Shown in pieces: positions 1-5,406 of a stretch of 5,406 nucleotides of DNA (positions within the stretch are counted from its first letter, which is position 1; each line of letters begins with the position of its first letter). The position numbers and the translations under genes were made by a program. The notes beneath the pieces are model-generated. The model did not search any database and had not been told where the DNA came from. It worked only from the letters and a program-made list of their open reading frames with translations. This DNA comes from Prevotellaceae bacterium (GTDB taxonomy: Bacteria; Bacteroidota; Bacteroidia; Bacteroidales; Bacteroidaceae): NCBI GenBank assembly GCA_021204715.1, contig JAJPYW010000257.1:1-5406 (forward strand), given 5' to 3'.

Positions 1-125
1 AAAAATATGAACTCCCAACACTTTTCAGCTACAAATGTATCTTTTTTTTTGTTTTGATGCCTCATTATCTCAGATTAATATCGAATAAGATTAAAAAATT
101 AGTAAACTTTAAAATCTAAGAAACG
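1..125. other. AT-rich intergenic spacer downstream of tatD
   Basis: This stretch is strongly AT-rich with poly-T and poly-A tracts, and no open frame in it looks like a gene. It follows the TAA stop of the leftward tatD gene. I see no GC-rich hairpin followed by a T-run in the leftward direction, so any terminator for the three-gene run is either weak or not of the intrinsic type. One possible leftward promoter box is listed separately. Confidence 0.6.
32..39 (-). promoter_or_regulatory. Candidate leftward Bacteroidetes -7 box (TACATTTG)
   Basis: Read on the minus strand this is TACATTTG, an exact match to the Bacteroidetes -7 consensus TAnnTTTG. It would drive a gene lying left of the window. 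Immediately upstream on the same strand is an A-tract, but no clear TTTG -33 element at the usual spacing. An eight-base degenerate match is expected by chance now and then in AT-rich DNA, so this rests mainly on its position in an intergenic gap. Confidence 0.3.
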
Positions 126-908
126 TTATTTGAACATTCCAAACACTTTTAAAGCATTCTCCGTGGTTATCCGCGCCACTGTTTCTACCGGTTCTTGGTA
201 GACGGCGGCCACTCTAACCAAGGTCTCCTTGAGGTAGGAGCTCTCGTTGCGGCGGCCGCGGTAAGGTACGGGCGTGAGGTAAGGAGCGTCCGTCTCCAAG
301 ACTATCCGCTCCAAAGGAATGGCGGGCAGCACTTCGGGCAAGGTGGATTTCTTAAAGGTAACCGCACCGTTGACACCCGCCAAGAAGCGGGGGAACGCAA
401 GCAGCCGCCGCGCCTCTTCCTTGGTGCCCATAAAGCTGTGGAAGATGCCCCGAAGCGGCGTGTGCTTGTAAGGTTCCAACAAGTCGCACACTTGCCCGAA
501 AGCCTCGCGGCAATGCAACACAACCGGCAGGTTGTAGGTCAAAGCCCAAGCCAATTGCTGTTTGAGCACTTCCCGTTGCGCCTCTTCGTAGGTGGTGTCC
601 CAATAGAGGTCCATGCCTATCTCGCCCACCGCCACATACTGACTGTGCGTCTCCAACTCACGGGCCACGACAGCCAGCTCTTCTTGCCACCGCCCGTCGA
701 CGGAAGTGGGATGCAGGCCTATCATGGGGAAGCAGTAGCCCGCATACTCCGAGCACACCTTGTTCATGGGTTCAATGGTGGTGGAGTCGATGTTGGGCAT
801 GAAGATGTGTGTCACGCCCGCTTCGCGGGCACGCGCCATCACCTCGGGTAAATCGTCGGCGAACTCTTCCAAGAAGAGATGGGAATGGGAATCGACCAAG
901 TTCATCAT
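126..908 (-). CDS. tatD: TatD family metal-dependent hydrolase / DNase
   Basis: This is a 260-residue TIM-barrel metallohydrolase of the TatD (YchF/YcfH/YjjV) group, close to the usual 255-265 residues. The metal-site motifs appear in order. D6-x-H8-x-H10 (VDSHSHL) lies near the N-terminus and GLHP at 64-67. E96 lies in VGEIGMD, H132 in LHCREA, H157 in IFHSFMG, and D207 in LETDAPYLTP. The RGRRNE segment near 217-222 matches the usual conserved loop. Family members cleave DNA 3'-5' in a metal-dependent way and are cytosolic; no signal peptide is seen. The true substrate here is unknown, since assignments in this family range from DNA repair to D-aminoacyl-tRNA hydrolysis. Two Met codons start the frame (908 and 905); either is possible. 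It is the last gene of a probable three-gene minus-strand run, 53 bp after the unknown gene. Family assignment is secure; the exact TatD subgroup is less so. Confidence 0.93.
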   Translation of the reverse strand: MMNLVDSHSHLFLEEFADDLPEVMARAREAGVTHIFMPNIDSTTIEPMNKVCSEYAGYCFPMIGLHPTSVDGRWQEELAVVARELETHSQYVAVGEIGMDLYWDTTYEEAQREVLKQQLAWALTYNLPVVLHCREAFGQVCDLLEPYKHTPLRGIFHSFMGTKEEARRLLAFPRFLAGVNGAVTFKKSTLPEVLPAIPLERIVLETDAPYLTPVPYRGRRNESSYLKETLVRVAAVYQEPVETVARITTENALKVFGMFK

Positions 909-961
909 GACTCTCTACATTAATCTGAAACGGGAATAGACCAAGTGTGTGGCGGGCCGCA

Positions 962-1663
962 TTACTCCAAAGGCTTCTCGCCGGTGCGGTAATAGTAGAC
1001 CACACCATACTCCCGGCAAGACTCCAACCGTTGTTTAAGCGGAAGAACATTCTCGAAGTGCGCCTCTACTTGGTTCCATATATCCAATATCAAAGCGTCG
1101 GCCTGGGCACGCATGGCTGCCAACGCCTCCAAGCTGCGCGCCGTCGTGGCTTGGTAATTGTGTTGCCGTCCGTAGCTCTCCATGAAGATGTCGTAGTGTA
1201 CTTTCACCTTGGCAATGGTGGGATTGTAAATGGGGATGCCGCCTTGGGCGGTGCGCTTTCCCTCGCCGTCGATGACGCGCCGGCCCCACTCGGCCAACGC
1301 GCTCTCCGTGGACAAGTCGGGAACGGTGTTGCTCTTCACGTCCAATCCGTAGAGGGCTTTCTGCGACATGCGCACCTCCGAGCGGATAGCCGCCAAGTTC
1401 AACACTTGAATGAAATGGGAGATGTACAAGCGCGCGGTGCGCACATTGGCGTGGTGCTTGCTGCCCGCTTGCGACTGGCGCATGAAGCAATCCATATAAT
1501 AGGAATGGGCGGCCTCGAACTTGGTGAGGAAGTTCTGCGCGGCGCGCAACGTCTCGAAAGAGACGAGCGAGTTATACATATTATATATGTCTACTTTCTC
1601 GACCACTGTTTTCAGTGCCCGTATGCGCGCTTGGTCCGTATTCGGCAATCTTCTGTATGGCAT
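962..1663 (-). CDS. Conserved helical protein of unknown function
   Basis: A 233-residue protein that I cannot assign to a named family. It looks soluble, with no signal peptide or membrane segment. Most of the chain reads as amphipathic helix rich in Ala, Glu, Arg, Gln and Tyr. The centre (about 105-148) is less helical and holds DGEGKR at 132-137 and GGIPIYNPT at 141-149. The C-terminus ends in a probable beta-strand (REYGVVYYYR, 217-226). The basic N-terminus MPYRRLPNTD is the only Met start before a long open frame. The start lies 17 bp after the prenyl synthase stop, so the two are very probably cotranscribed, and tatD follows 53 bp later. Codon character matches the neighbours and I see no sign of transfer. 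I recall proteins of this look in Bacteroidales without assigned function, which I cannot confirm here. No catalytic motif stands out; a structural or adaptor role is a guess. Confidence 0.85.
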   Translation of the reverse strand: MPYRRLPNTDQARIRALKTVVEKVDIYNMYNSLVSFETLRAAQNFLTKFEAAHSYYMDCFMRQSQAGSKHHANVRTARLYISHFIQVLNLAAIRSEVRMSQKALYGLDVKSNTVPDLSTESALAEWGRRVIDGEGKRTAQGGIPIYNPTIAKVKVHYDIFMESYGRQHNYQATTARSLEALAAMRAQADALILDIWNQVEAHFENVLPLKQRLESCREYGVVYYYRTGEKPLE

Positions 1664-1680
1664 GGGAAGCGACGGGTTAA

Positions 1681-2655
1681 TCAGACTTCACGGTGAACCA
1701 ATTTCCTTACCAACCCTTCCAATTCGTGCTTGCGGGCGGCAGGCAGGGCAACGGAATCAAGGCAAGCCAACGCGCGGGTGCTGTATGCCTCGACGCGCGC
1801 TTCACACATCGGGCCCACACCCAAGCGGTCATACAAAGCGGTCACGGCAGCCACCTTCTCGGCCGCGTCGGGACAGTCGGCTTCCAACCACCGCTTCAAT
1901 TGGCACGCGGTTTCTCCCGAAGCACATTCCAAGGCCTTTACCAAGAGGAAAGTCTTCTTGTTGCAAAGAATGTCTCCGCCGATGTTCTTGCCGAAGCGCG
2001 CCGTGTCGCCATAGACATCGAGCCAATCGTCGCGCAGCTGGAAAGCCAATCCCATGGAGACGCCGGTCTGATAGAGTGCGTCGGCATCCGCTTGCGGCGC
2101 TCCGGCCAACAACGCCCCCGTCTTCAAGCTCGCCGCAAGCAGCACGGAAGTCTTCAAACGTATCATCTCGATATACTCCGCTTCCGATACATCGAGGCGG
2201 CTTTCAAACTCCATGTCCCATTGCTGGCCTTCACAAATCTCCAAGGCGGTGTGGCTGAAGAGGTCCATCACTTCTTTCAACCGCGCATCGGCACACCGGG
2301 CCATGTATTGATAGGCCAGCACCAACATGGCGTCGCCCGAAAGGATGGCTACATTGTCGTTCCACAGTTTGTGTACGGTGGTTTTGCCGCGGCGCAAGTC
2401 GGCACGGTCCATCAAGTCATCGTGCAGCAAGGTATAGTTGTGGTAAATCTCGATGCCGGCGGCCGAAGGAAGGACGCGCTCCACGTCTTCGCGGTAGAGA
2501 TTGTAAGCCAACAGCATCAACAAGGGGCGCAACCGTTTCCCTCCCATAGAGAGGACATAAACCACCGGGTTGTACAAACCGGCCGGTTGACGGTCAAAAC
2601 AAAGACGTGCGATGTAGTCGTCCACAAGAGAAAGAAGCTTGTCTGAGGTATACAT
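1681..2655 (-). CDS. Short-chain polyprenyl diphosphate synthase (probably farnesyl/geranylgeranyl type)
   Basis: A trans-isoprenyl diphosphate synthase of 324 residues that condenses IPP with allylic diphosphates in the cytosol. Motifs in order are: GGKRLRP at 38-44 (IPP binding), first Asp-rich motif DDLMD at 79-83 followed by RRGK, EGQ at 142-144, LKT at 167-169, second Asp-rich motif DDWLD at 209-213, and GGDI with NKKT at 226-235. The residue five places before the first Asp-rich motif is Tyr74, where long-chain synthases such as IspB have Ala. This suggests a C15 or C20 product rather than a quinone tail; the inference is not proof. The frame stays open to 2745, but I chose the Met at 2655 because MYTSDKLL matches the family N-terminus and the extra 30 residues are Pro/Cys-rich and unlike the family. 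It is first in a run with the unknown gene and tatD. A partial -7-like box (TATATTCC, 2702-2709) and a leader hairpin lie upstream. Confidence 0.93.
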   Translation of the reverse strand: MYTSDKLLSLVDDYIARLCFDRQPAGLYNPVVYVLSMGGKRLRPLLMLLAYNLYREDVERVLPSAAGIEIYHNYTLLHDDLMDRADLRRGKTTVHKLWNDNVAILSGDAMLVLAYQYMARCADARLKEVMDLFSHTALEICEGQQWDMEFESRLDVSEAEYIEMIRLKTSVLLAASLKTGALLAGAPQADADALYQTGVSMGLAFQLRDDWLDVYGDTARFGKNIGGDILCNKKTFLLVKALECASGETACQLKRWLEADCPDAAEKVAAVTALYDRLGVGPMCEARVEAYSTRALACLDSVALPAARKHELEGLVRKLVHREV

Positions 2656-2673
2656 GAGAGGCATGAAATGGCA

Positions 2674-2692
2674 GCCCGCGCAAGAAGCGGGC
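2674..2692 (-). promoter_or_regulatory. GC-rich hairpin in prenyl synthase leader
   Basis: A perfect six-base-pair GC-only stem (2674-2679 with 2687-2692) with a seven-base loop sits 18 bp upstream of the chosen ATG at 2655. It is not followed by a T-run, so it does not look like a terminator. In the mRNA it would lie in the 5' leader and could affect ribosome access or RNA stability. The symmetry is seen directly; any function is inferred. Confidence 0.35.
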
Positions 2693-2751
2693 CGAAGGTT
2701 TGGAATATAAACAGGATGGATAGGAAAAGGCTGTAAAGCGGACAAGCGTGA

Positions 2752-2785
2752 ATAAAAAGAGGCTGCCGTGGCAGCCTCTTTTTAT
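2752..2785 (-). terminator. Strong intrinsic terminator after tonB
   Basis: A perfect inverted repeat with 16-bp arms (2752-2767 and 2770-2785) and only two unpaired bases at the centre. The core is GAGGCTGCC paired with GGCAGCCTC, flanked by A5 on one side and T5 on the other. Read leftward it begins 13 bp after the tonB stop and ends in a U-run, so it fits the tonB transcript terminator. The symmetric A and T tracts mean it could also work rightward. It lies 96 bp upstream of the prenyl synthase start, which implies that gene needs its own promoter or read-through. Confidence 0.9.
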
Positions 2786-2798
2786 ACTATATCTTCTA

Positions 2799-3485
2799 TT
2801 ACTGCAACCTGAACATTACAGGTACCGTATATTTCACACGCACCGGTTTACCACGCTGCATGCCGGGTTTCCATTTCGGCATACCGCTGATCACGCGGAT
2901 GGCTTCCTTGTCCAAATAGGGGTCTACACCTCTCAATACTGTCGCGTCTACGATACTGCCATCCCTGTTGACCACGAACTGCACCGTAACACGGCCTTGC
3001 GTACCGTTCTCGGCTGCGATAGTCGGATACTTGATGTTCTTGCTCAAGTACTGCATCAAACCTTGCATACCGCCGTCGGGGAATTCGGGCATCTGCTCTA
3101 CGACCTCGAAAATGGTCTGCTCTTCAGGCTCGTCCTCTTCAACTGCCACGGGGACATACTTGATTTCGACTGCCTGGTTCGTTTCCTCGCTGGAGGCGAT
3201 GACCGACTCTTCTACATCGGCATCATCTTCCACGATAGTCAGCGTCTCGGCAATAGTGGGAGCCTCGGGAGGGGGAGGAGCCACCTGCTCGGGTTGTTCA
3301 GTGATAGGAATGATTTCCTCTTCAAATACGAGGTCGGTGACGGCCTGGCTCAAATCGATCTTGATGTCGCGTTCCGACCATTCAAAAGCGACAAACATGA
3401 TTCCGAGCACGATTACATAACCGACAAGCAACCAAGTTGACTTTTTGTTTTCCAAGTCCGCTTTAGGCGATTTCTTAATTTCCAT
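2799..3485 (-). CDS. tonB: TonB family energy-transducing protein
   Basis: A 228-residue inner-membrane protein that would transmit the proton-motive force from ExbB/ExbD to TonB-dependent outer-membrane transporters. A short, Lys-containing cytoplasmic tail (1-16) is followed by one membrane segment (about 17-34, STWLLVGYVIVLGIMFVAF). A long periplasmic linker (about 40-135) carries a short Pro run (PPPPEAP, 70-76) and is otherwise very acidic. The TonB C-terminal domain spans about 139-228, with YP at 153-154, GTQGRVTVQFVV at 161-172, LRGVDPYLDKEA at 184-195 and MPKWKPG at 202-208. The frame extends ten residues further to 3515, but MEIKKSP at 3485 gives the standard short N-tail and follows an AT-rich leader and a -7 box. 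No exbB or exbD is in the window. Bacteroidales genomes usually carry several tonB paralogues, so which transporter set it serves cannot be told. It stands alone between a divergent promoter region and its own terminator. Confidence 0.92.
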   Translation of the reverse strand: MEIKKSPKADLENKKSTWLLVGYVIVLGIMFVAFEWSERDIKIDLSQAVTDLVFEEEIIPITEQPEQVAPPPPEAPTIAETLTIVEDDADVEESVIASSEETNQAVEIKYVPVAVEEDEPEEQTIFEVVEQMPEFPDGGMQGLMQYLSKNIKYPTIAAENGTQGRVTVQFVVNRDGSIVDATVLRGVDPYLDKEAIRVISGMPKWKPGMQRGKPVRVKYTVPVMFRLQ

Positions 3486-3519
3486 AATATATATTATAAT
3501 TTTAGTGTTTCCCAATGGG

Positions 3520-3527
3520 CAAATATA
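3520..3527 (-). promoter_or_regulatory. Probable tonB promoter -7 box (TATATTTG)
   Basis: On the minus strand this is TATATTTG, an exact fit to the Bacteroidetes -7 consensus TAnnTTTG, 34 bp upstream of the tonB ATG at 3485. That implies an AT-rich leader of roughly 30 bases. No exact TTTG -33 element is visible at the usual distance; the nearest similar tetramer (TTCG, 3542-3545) is too close. Confidence 0.5.
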
Positions 3528-3633
3528 GCACTTTATATTTACGAATCTACTTGTCGAGCCGTTTTTTTAAACAACACAGCCCTCAATTTTCGTTTTTTTA
3601 ATCCTTCGGTGCAATTACTCGCTAATTCTGGCA

Positions 3634-3641
3634 CAAATGTA
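3634..3641 (-). promoter_or_regulatory. Second candidate -7 box facing tonB (TACATTTG)
   Basis: On the minus strand this reads TACATTTG, again an exact TAnnTTTG match, 148 bp upstream of the tonB start. It could be a distal tonB promoter with a longer leader, or chance in AT-rich DNA. No good -33 element is visible. It lies only 22 bp from the box proposed for cmk on the opposite strand, so polymerases at the two sites would compete. Confidence 0.3.
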
Positions 3642-3663
3642 ATGATATATTTTAAAAAGAACG

Positions 3664-3671
3664 TATCTTTG
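3664..3671 (+). promoter_or_regulatory. Probable cmk-ispH promoter -7 box (TATCTTTG)
   Basis: TATCTTTG is an exact match to the Bacteroidetes -7 consensus TAnnTTTG and lies 47 bp upstream of the cmk ATG, implying a leader of about 40 bases containing T- and A-tracts. A clear TTTG -33 box is not present at the usual spacing. Its position in a gap between divergent genes makes it the best candidate for the cmk-ispH pair. Confidence 0.5.
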
Positions 3672-3718
3672 GAGATAAAAAATTAATAGGAAACAACCAT
3701 TTTTTTTGTAAAAGAACA

Positions 3719-4411
3719 ATGAAGAAGATTACCATCGCCATCGACGGCTACTCCTCGTGCGGGAAAAGCACCATGGCCAAAGCACTTGCCAAGGAAATAG
3801 GATACATCTACATAGACAGTGGGGCCATGTACCGGGCAGTTACCCTCTATTGCTTGGACAGCGGACTCATCGACAAGGAAGGCAACATAAACAAGCTGCG
3901 CTTGGAAACCTGTATGCCCGATGTCCGCATCACCTTCAAGCTCAACCCGCAGACAGGATACCCCGACACCTATTTGAACGGGGTGAACGTGGAGAGCCGC
4001 ATACGCACCATGGAAGTCTCCTCGCACGTGAGCCCGGTGGCCGCGCTGCCTTTCGTAAGGGAAGCGATGGTAGCCGCACAGCAAGCCATGGGCCGTGCCA
4101 AAGGCATCGTGATGGACGGCCGCGACATAGGCACCACCGTATTTCCCGACGCCGAGCTGAAAGTGTTTGTCACCGCCACGGCCCAGATACGCGCCCGCCG
4201 CCGCTACGACGAGTTGCAGGCCAAAGGAGAGAACGCGAGTCTCGCCGAGATATTGGAGAACGTGAAACAACGGGACTACATAGACCTGCACCGCGAGGTA
4301 AGCCCCTTGCGACAAGCGGCCGACGCCATTTTGCTCGACAACAGTGAAATGAACATTCCCCAACAATCCGCATGGTTGCTCGACCGCTTCCATGAGGCCG
4401 CCGCGGAGTAA
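3719..4411 (+). CDS. cmk: Cytidylate kinase (CMP/dCMP kinase)
   Basis: A 230-residue cytosolic P-loop kinase that phosphorylates CMP and dCMP with ATP for nucleic acid and CDP-lipid synthesis. The length agrees with bacterial Cmk (E. coli 227). The P-loop G10-YSSCGKS-17 is followed by [11 protein letters not shown] (32-42), a base and ribose binding signature of the family. The CMP-binding insert covers about residues 60-130. DGRDIGT is at 133-139 and the Arg-rich lid ARRRYDEL at 159-166. RD at 185-186 with [15 protein letters not shown] at 189-203 matches the conserved C-terminal substrate signature. The start is clear, with an A-rich leader just before the ATG and the usual [11 protein letters not shown]-terminus. 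It is divergent from tonB and probably cotranscribed with ispH, 33 bp downstream. Confidence 0.96.
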   Translation: MKKITIAIDGYSSCGKSTMAKALAKEIGYIYIDSGAMYRAVTLYCLDSGLIDKEGNINKLRLETCMPDVRITFKLNPQTGYPDTYLNGVNVESRIRTMEVSSHVSPVAALPFVREAMVAAQQAMGRAKGIVMDGRDIGTTVFPDAELKVFVTATAQIRARRRYDELQAKGENASLAEILENVKQRDYIDLHREVSPLRQAADAILLDNSEMNIPQQSAWLLDRFHEAAAE

Positions 4412-4444
4412 CCGCTTCCCATGCAACATCCCACAAGAAAGAAG

Positions 4445-5329
4445 ATGCTCAATGTAGAGATAGACGAGCGTTCCGGCTTCTGTTTCGGCGTCACCACCGC
4501 CATCGACAAAGCCGAAGAGGAGCTGGCCAGGGGCGGCACCCTATACTGTCTTGGCGACATCGTGCACAACAACCGCGAAGTAGACCGTCTCAAGGCCATG
4601 GGGCTTGTCACTATAGGCCACGGGGAGTTCAGCCGGCTGCACAATGCCAAGATGCTGCTGCGCGCGCACGGGGAGCCGCCCGAAACCTACGAGCTTGCCA
4701 AGCGGAACGGCATCGACATCATAGACGCCACCTGCCCGGTGGTGTTGCGCCTGCAGAAGAGAATAGAGCAGGAGTTCTTGCAGGCCGGCGAAGAAGAGAA
4801 ACAGATCGTCATCTTCGGAAAGAACGGACACGCCGAAGTGTTGGGATTGGTGGGGCAGACGGCGGGCAGGGCCATTGTCATCGAGAACTTGGAGGAGGCG
4901 GCAAAGCTCGATTTCAACAAGAGCATACGCTTGTACTCACAGACCACCAAGTCGTTGGAGGAGTTCCGCCGGATTGTGGAGTACATCCGGGAACACATCT
5001 CACCGCAAGCCACCTTCGAGTACTACGACACTATATGCCGGCAAGTGGCCAACCGCATACCCCACATCCGCAAGTTCGCCGCCGCGCACGACTTGATATT
5101 CTTCGTGAGCGGCAAGAAGAGTTCCAACGGGAAGATTCTGTTCGGTGAATGTCGCACGGTCAACCCCAACTCCCACTTGATTGACAGTGTGGAAGAGATA
5201 GACCGAAGGTTGCTCTCGGGAGCTTCTTCCATAGGCATCTGCGGGGCGACTTCCACGCCCAAATGGTTGATGGAGGAGATTTGCCAAGCCATCAAGGAGT
5301 TGTGTGGCAAGGCAGGGAGCCGTGAATGA
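4445..5329 (+). CDS. ispH: 4-hydroxy-3-methylbut-2-enyl diphosphate reductase
   Basis: IspH (LytB) is a cytosolic iron-sulfur enzyme that reduces HMBPP to IPP and DMAPP, the last MEP-pathway step. Cluster cysteines are C13 (SGFCFGV), C97 (DATCPVV) and C198 (DTICRQ). Substrate-pocket residues include H41 (IVHNNREV), H75 (RAHGEPPE), H129 and E131 (NGHAEVLG), T168 (SQTTKS) and the SSN triad near 226-228. GATSTPKWLMEE (268-279) is the usual C-terminal signature. The protein is 294 residues from the Met at 4445. The frame is also open from an ATG at 4421, but MLNVEIDERSGFCFGV starts where the family starts, and the purine-rich AAGAAAGAAG just before 4445 suits initiation there. The C-terminal tail adds Cys280 and Cys287, which are not cluster ligands. 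It follows cmk closely, so one transcript is likely. No rpsA or S1 domain is attached or adjacent. Confidence 0.96.
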   Translation: MLNVEIDERSGFCFGVTTAIDKAEEELARGGTLYCLGDIVHNNREVDRLKAMGLVTIGHGEFSRLHNAKMLLRAHGEPPETYELAKRNGIDIIDATCPVVLRLQKRIEQEFLQAGEEEKQIVIFGKNGHAEVLGLVGQTAGRAIVIENLEEAAKLDFNKSIRLYSQTTKSLEEFRRIVEYIREHISPQATFEYYDTICRQVANRIPHIRKFAAAHDLIFFVSGKKSSNGKILFGECRTVNPNSHLIDSVEEIDRRLLSGASSIGICGATSTPKWLMEEICQAIKELCGKAGSRE

Positions 5330-5330
5330 G

Positions 5331-5389
5331 AGTGCTTCGACTCGGTGGATAGAAGCGCTTCCACTCATCCTAATGAAAGTATGGATGAG
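5331..5389 (+). other. Possible hairpins downstream of ispH
   Basis: Two stems can be drawn right after the ispH stop. The first pairs 5331-5338 with 5352-5359 (eight pairs including one G-U, 13-base loop). The second pairs CTCATCC at 5364-5370 with GGATGAG at 5383-5389 (12-base loop). ATGAG at 5326-5330, which overlaps the ispH stop, can also pair with CTCAT at 5364-5368, in competition with the second stem. No U-run follows within the window, so a standard terminator is not shown. This may be a weak terminator or the leader of the next gene. Confidence 0.3.
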
Positions 5390-5406
5390 ATTATAACGAT
5401 AGTATT

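Noticed and set aside
195..851. A 218-codon plus-strand frame within tatD
   Set aside because: It is antisense to a complete TatD gene with every metal-binding motif, and its product resembles nothing.
947..1696. A 249-codon plus-strand frame antisense to the unknown protein gene
   Set aside because: The minus-strand frame has operon spacing and a plausible helical protein. The plus-strand translation has low-complexity Leu/Arg/His/Val composition typical of shadow frames.
1693..2646. A 317-codon open frame on the plus strand, antisense to the prenyl synthase
   Set aside because: It lies almost wholly opposite a gene with all family motifs, its translation shows no recognisable motif, and long antisense frames are expected from the GC-biased codon use of these genes.
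2656..2745. N-terminal extension of the prenyl synthase to the Met at 2745
   Set aside because: The added 30 residues are Pro/Cys-rich, unlike the family, cross the leader hairpin and almost reach the tonB terminator. The Met at 2655 matches the normal N-terminus.
3683..4429. A 248-codon minus-strand frame over cmk
   Set aside because: It covers cmk exactly on the opposite strand and would overlap the divergent promoter region; no family features are seen.
4421..4444. Longer ispH start at 4421
   Set aside because: The extra eight residues (MQHPTRKK) are not part of the usual IspH N-terminus, and the purine-rich stretch suits initiation at 4445.
1..5406. Search for CRISPR repeats, tRNA or rRNA genes, insertion sequences, att sites and toxin-antitoxin or defence genes
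   Set aside because: No repeated spacer units, tRNA-like cloverleaf, transposase motif, direct-repeat flanks or recognisable defence domains were found by reading both strands. The window reads as core chromosome.

Overview
The window looks like a chromosomal housekeeping segment from a member of the Bacteroidales, most likely Bacteroides or a close relative. Three things point there. The protein families fit, especially an IspH, Cmk and TonB of Bacteroides type. The genes lack clear Shine-Dalgarno sequences and have A/T-rich leaders instead. The intergenic DNA carries TAnnTTTG boxes, the Bacteroidetes sigma-70 type -7 element. Coding DNA is moderately GC-rich, and the two main non-coding stretches (1-125 and 3486-3718) are very AT-rich. 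The species cannot be fixed from this sequence.

Layout. Three genes on the minus strand form a compact run, read right to left: a short-chain polyprenyl diphosphate synthase (1681-2655), a 233-residue protein of unknown function (962-1663, 17 bp downstream) and a TatD-family metal-dependent hydrolase (126-908, 53 bp downstream). To their right, also on the minus strand, is a TonB-family energy-transducing protein (2799-3485). A perfect 16-bp inverted repeat (2752-2785) closes the tonB transcript and separates it from the prenyl synthase run. A 233-bp AT-rich divergent promoter region (3486-3718) follows. On the plus strand it leads into cytidylate kinase cmk (3719-4411) and then ispH (4445-5329), 33 bp apart and probably cotranscribed. 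The last 77 bp hold possible hairpins but no recognisable gene start.

How the genes relate. IspH makes IPP and DMAPP in the last step of the MEP pathway, and the prenyl synthase condenses these units, so two isoprenoid steps share the locus although on opposite strands. Cmk supplies CDP/dCDP. TonB couples the proton-motive force to outer-membrane transporters. TatD is a nuclease or hydrolase of quality-control type. Apart from the two isoprenoid genes I see no shared system. There is no mobile element, CRISPR array, tRNA or rRNA gene, defence module or degraded gene.

The most open questions are the unknown 233-residue protein, the product length of the prenyl synthase (a Tyr five residues before its first Asp-rich motif argues for C15/C20), the hairpin in the prenyl synthase leader, and the possible alternative hairpins after ispH. 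I found no convincing evidence of an undescribed multi-gene system.
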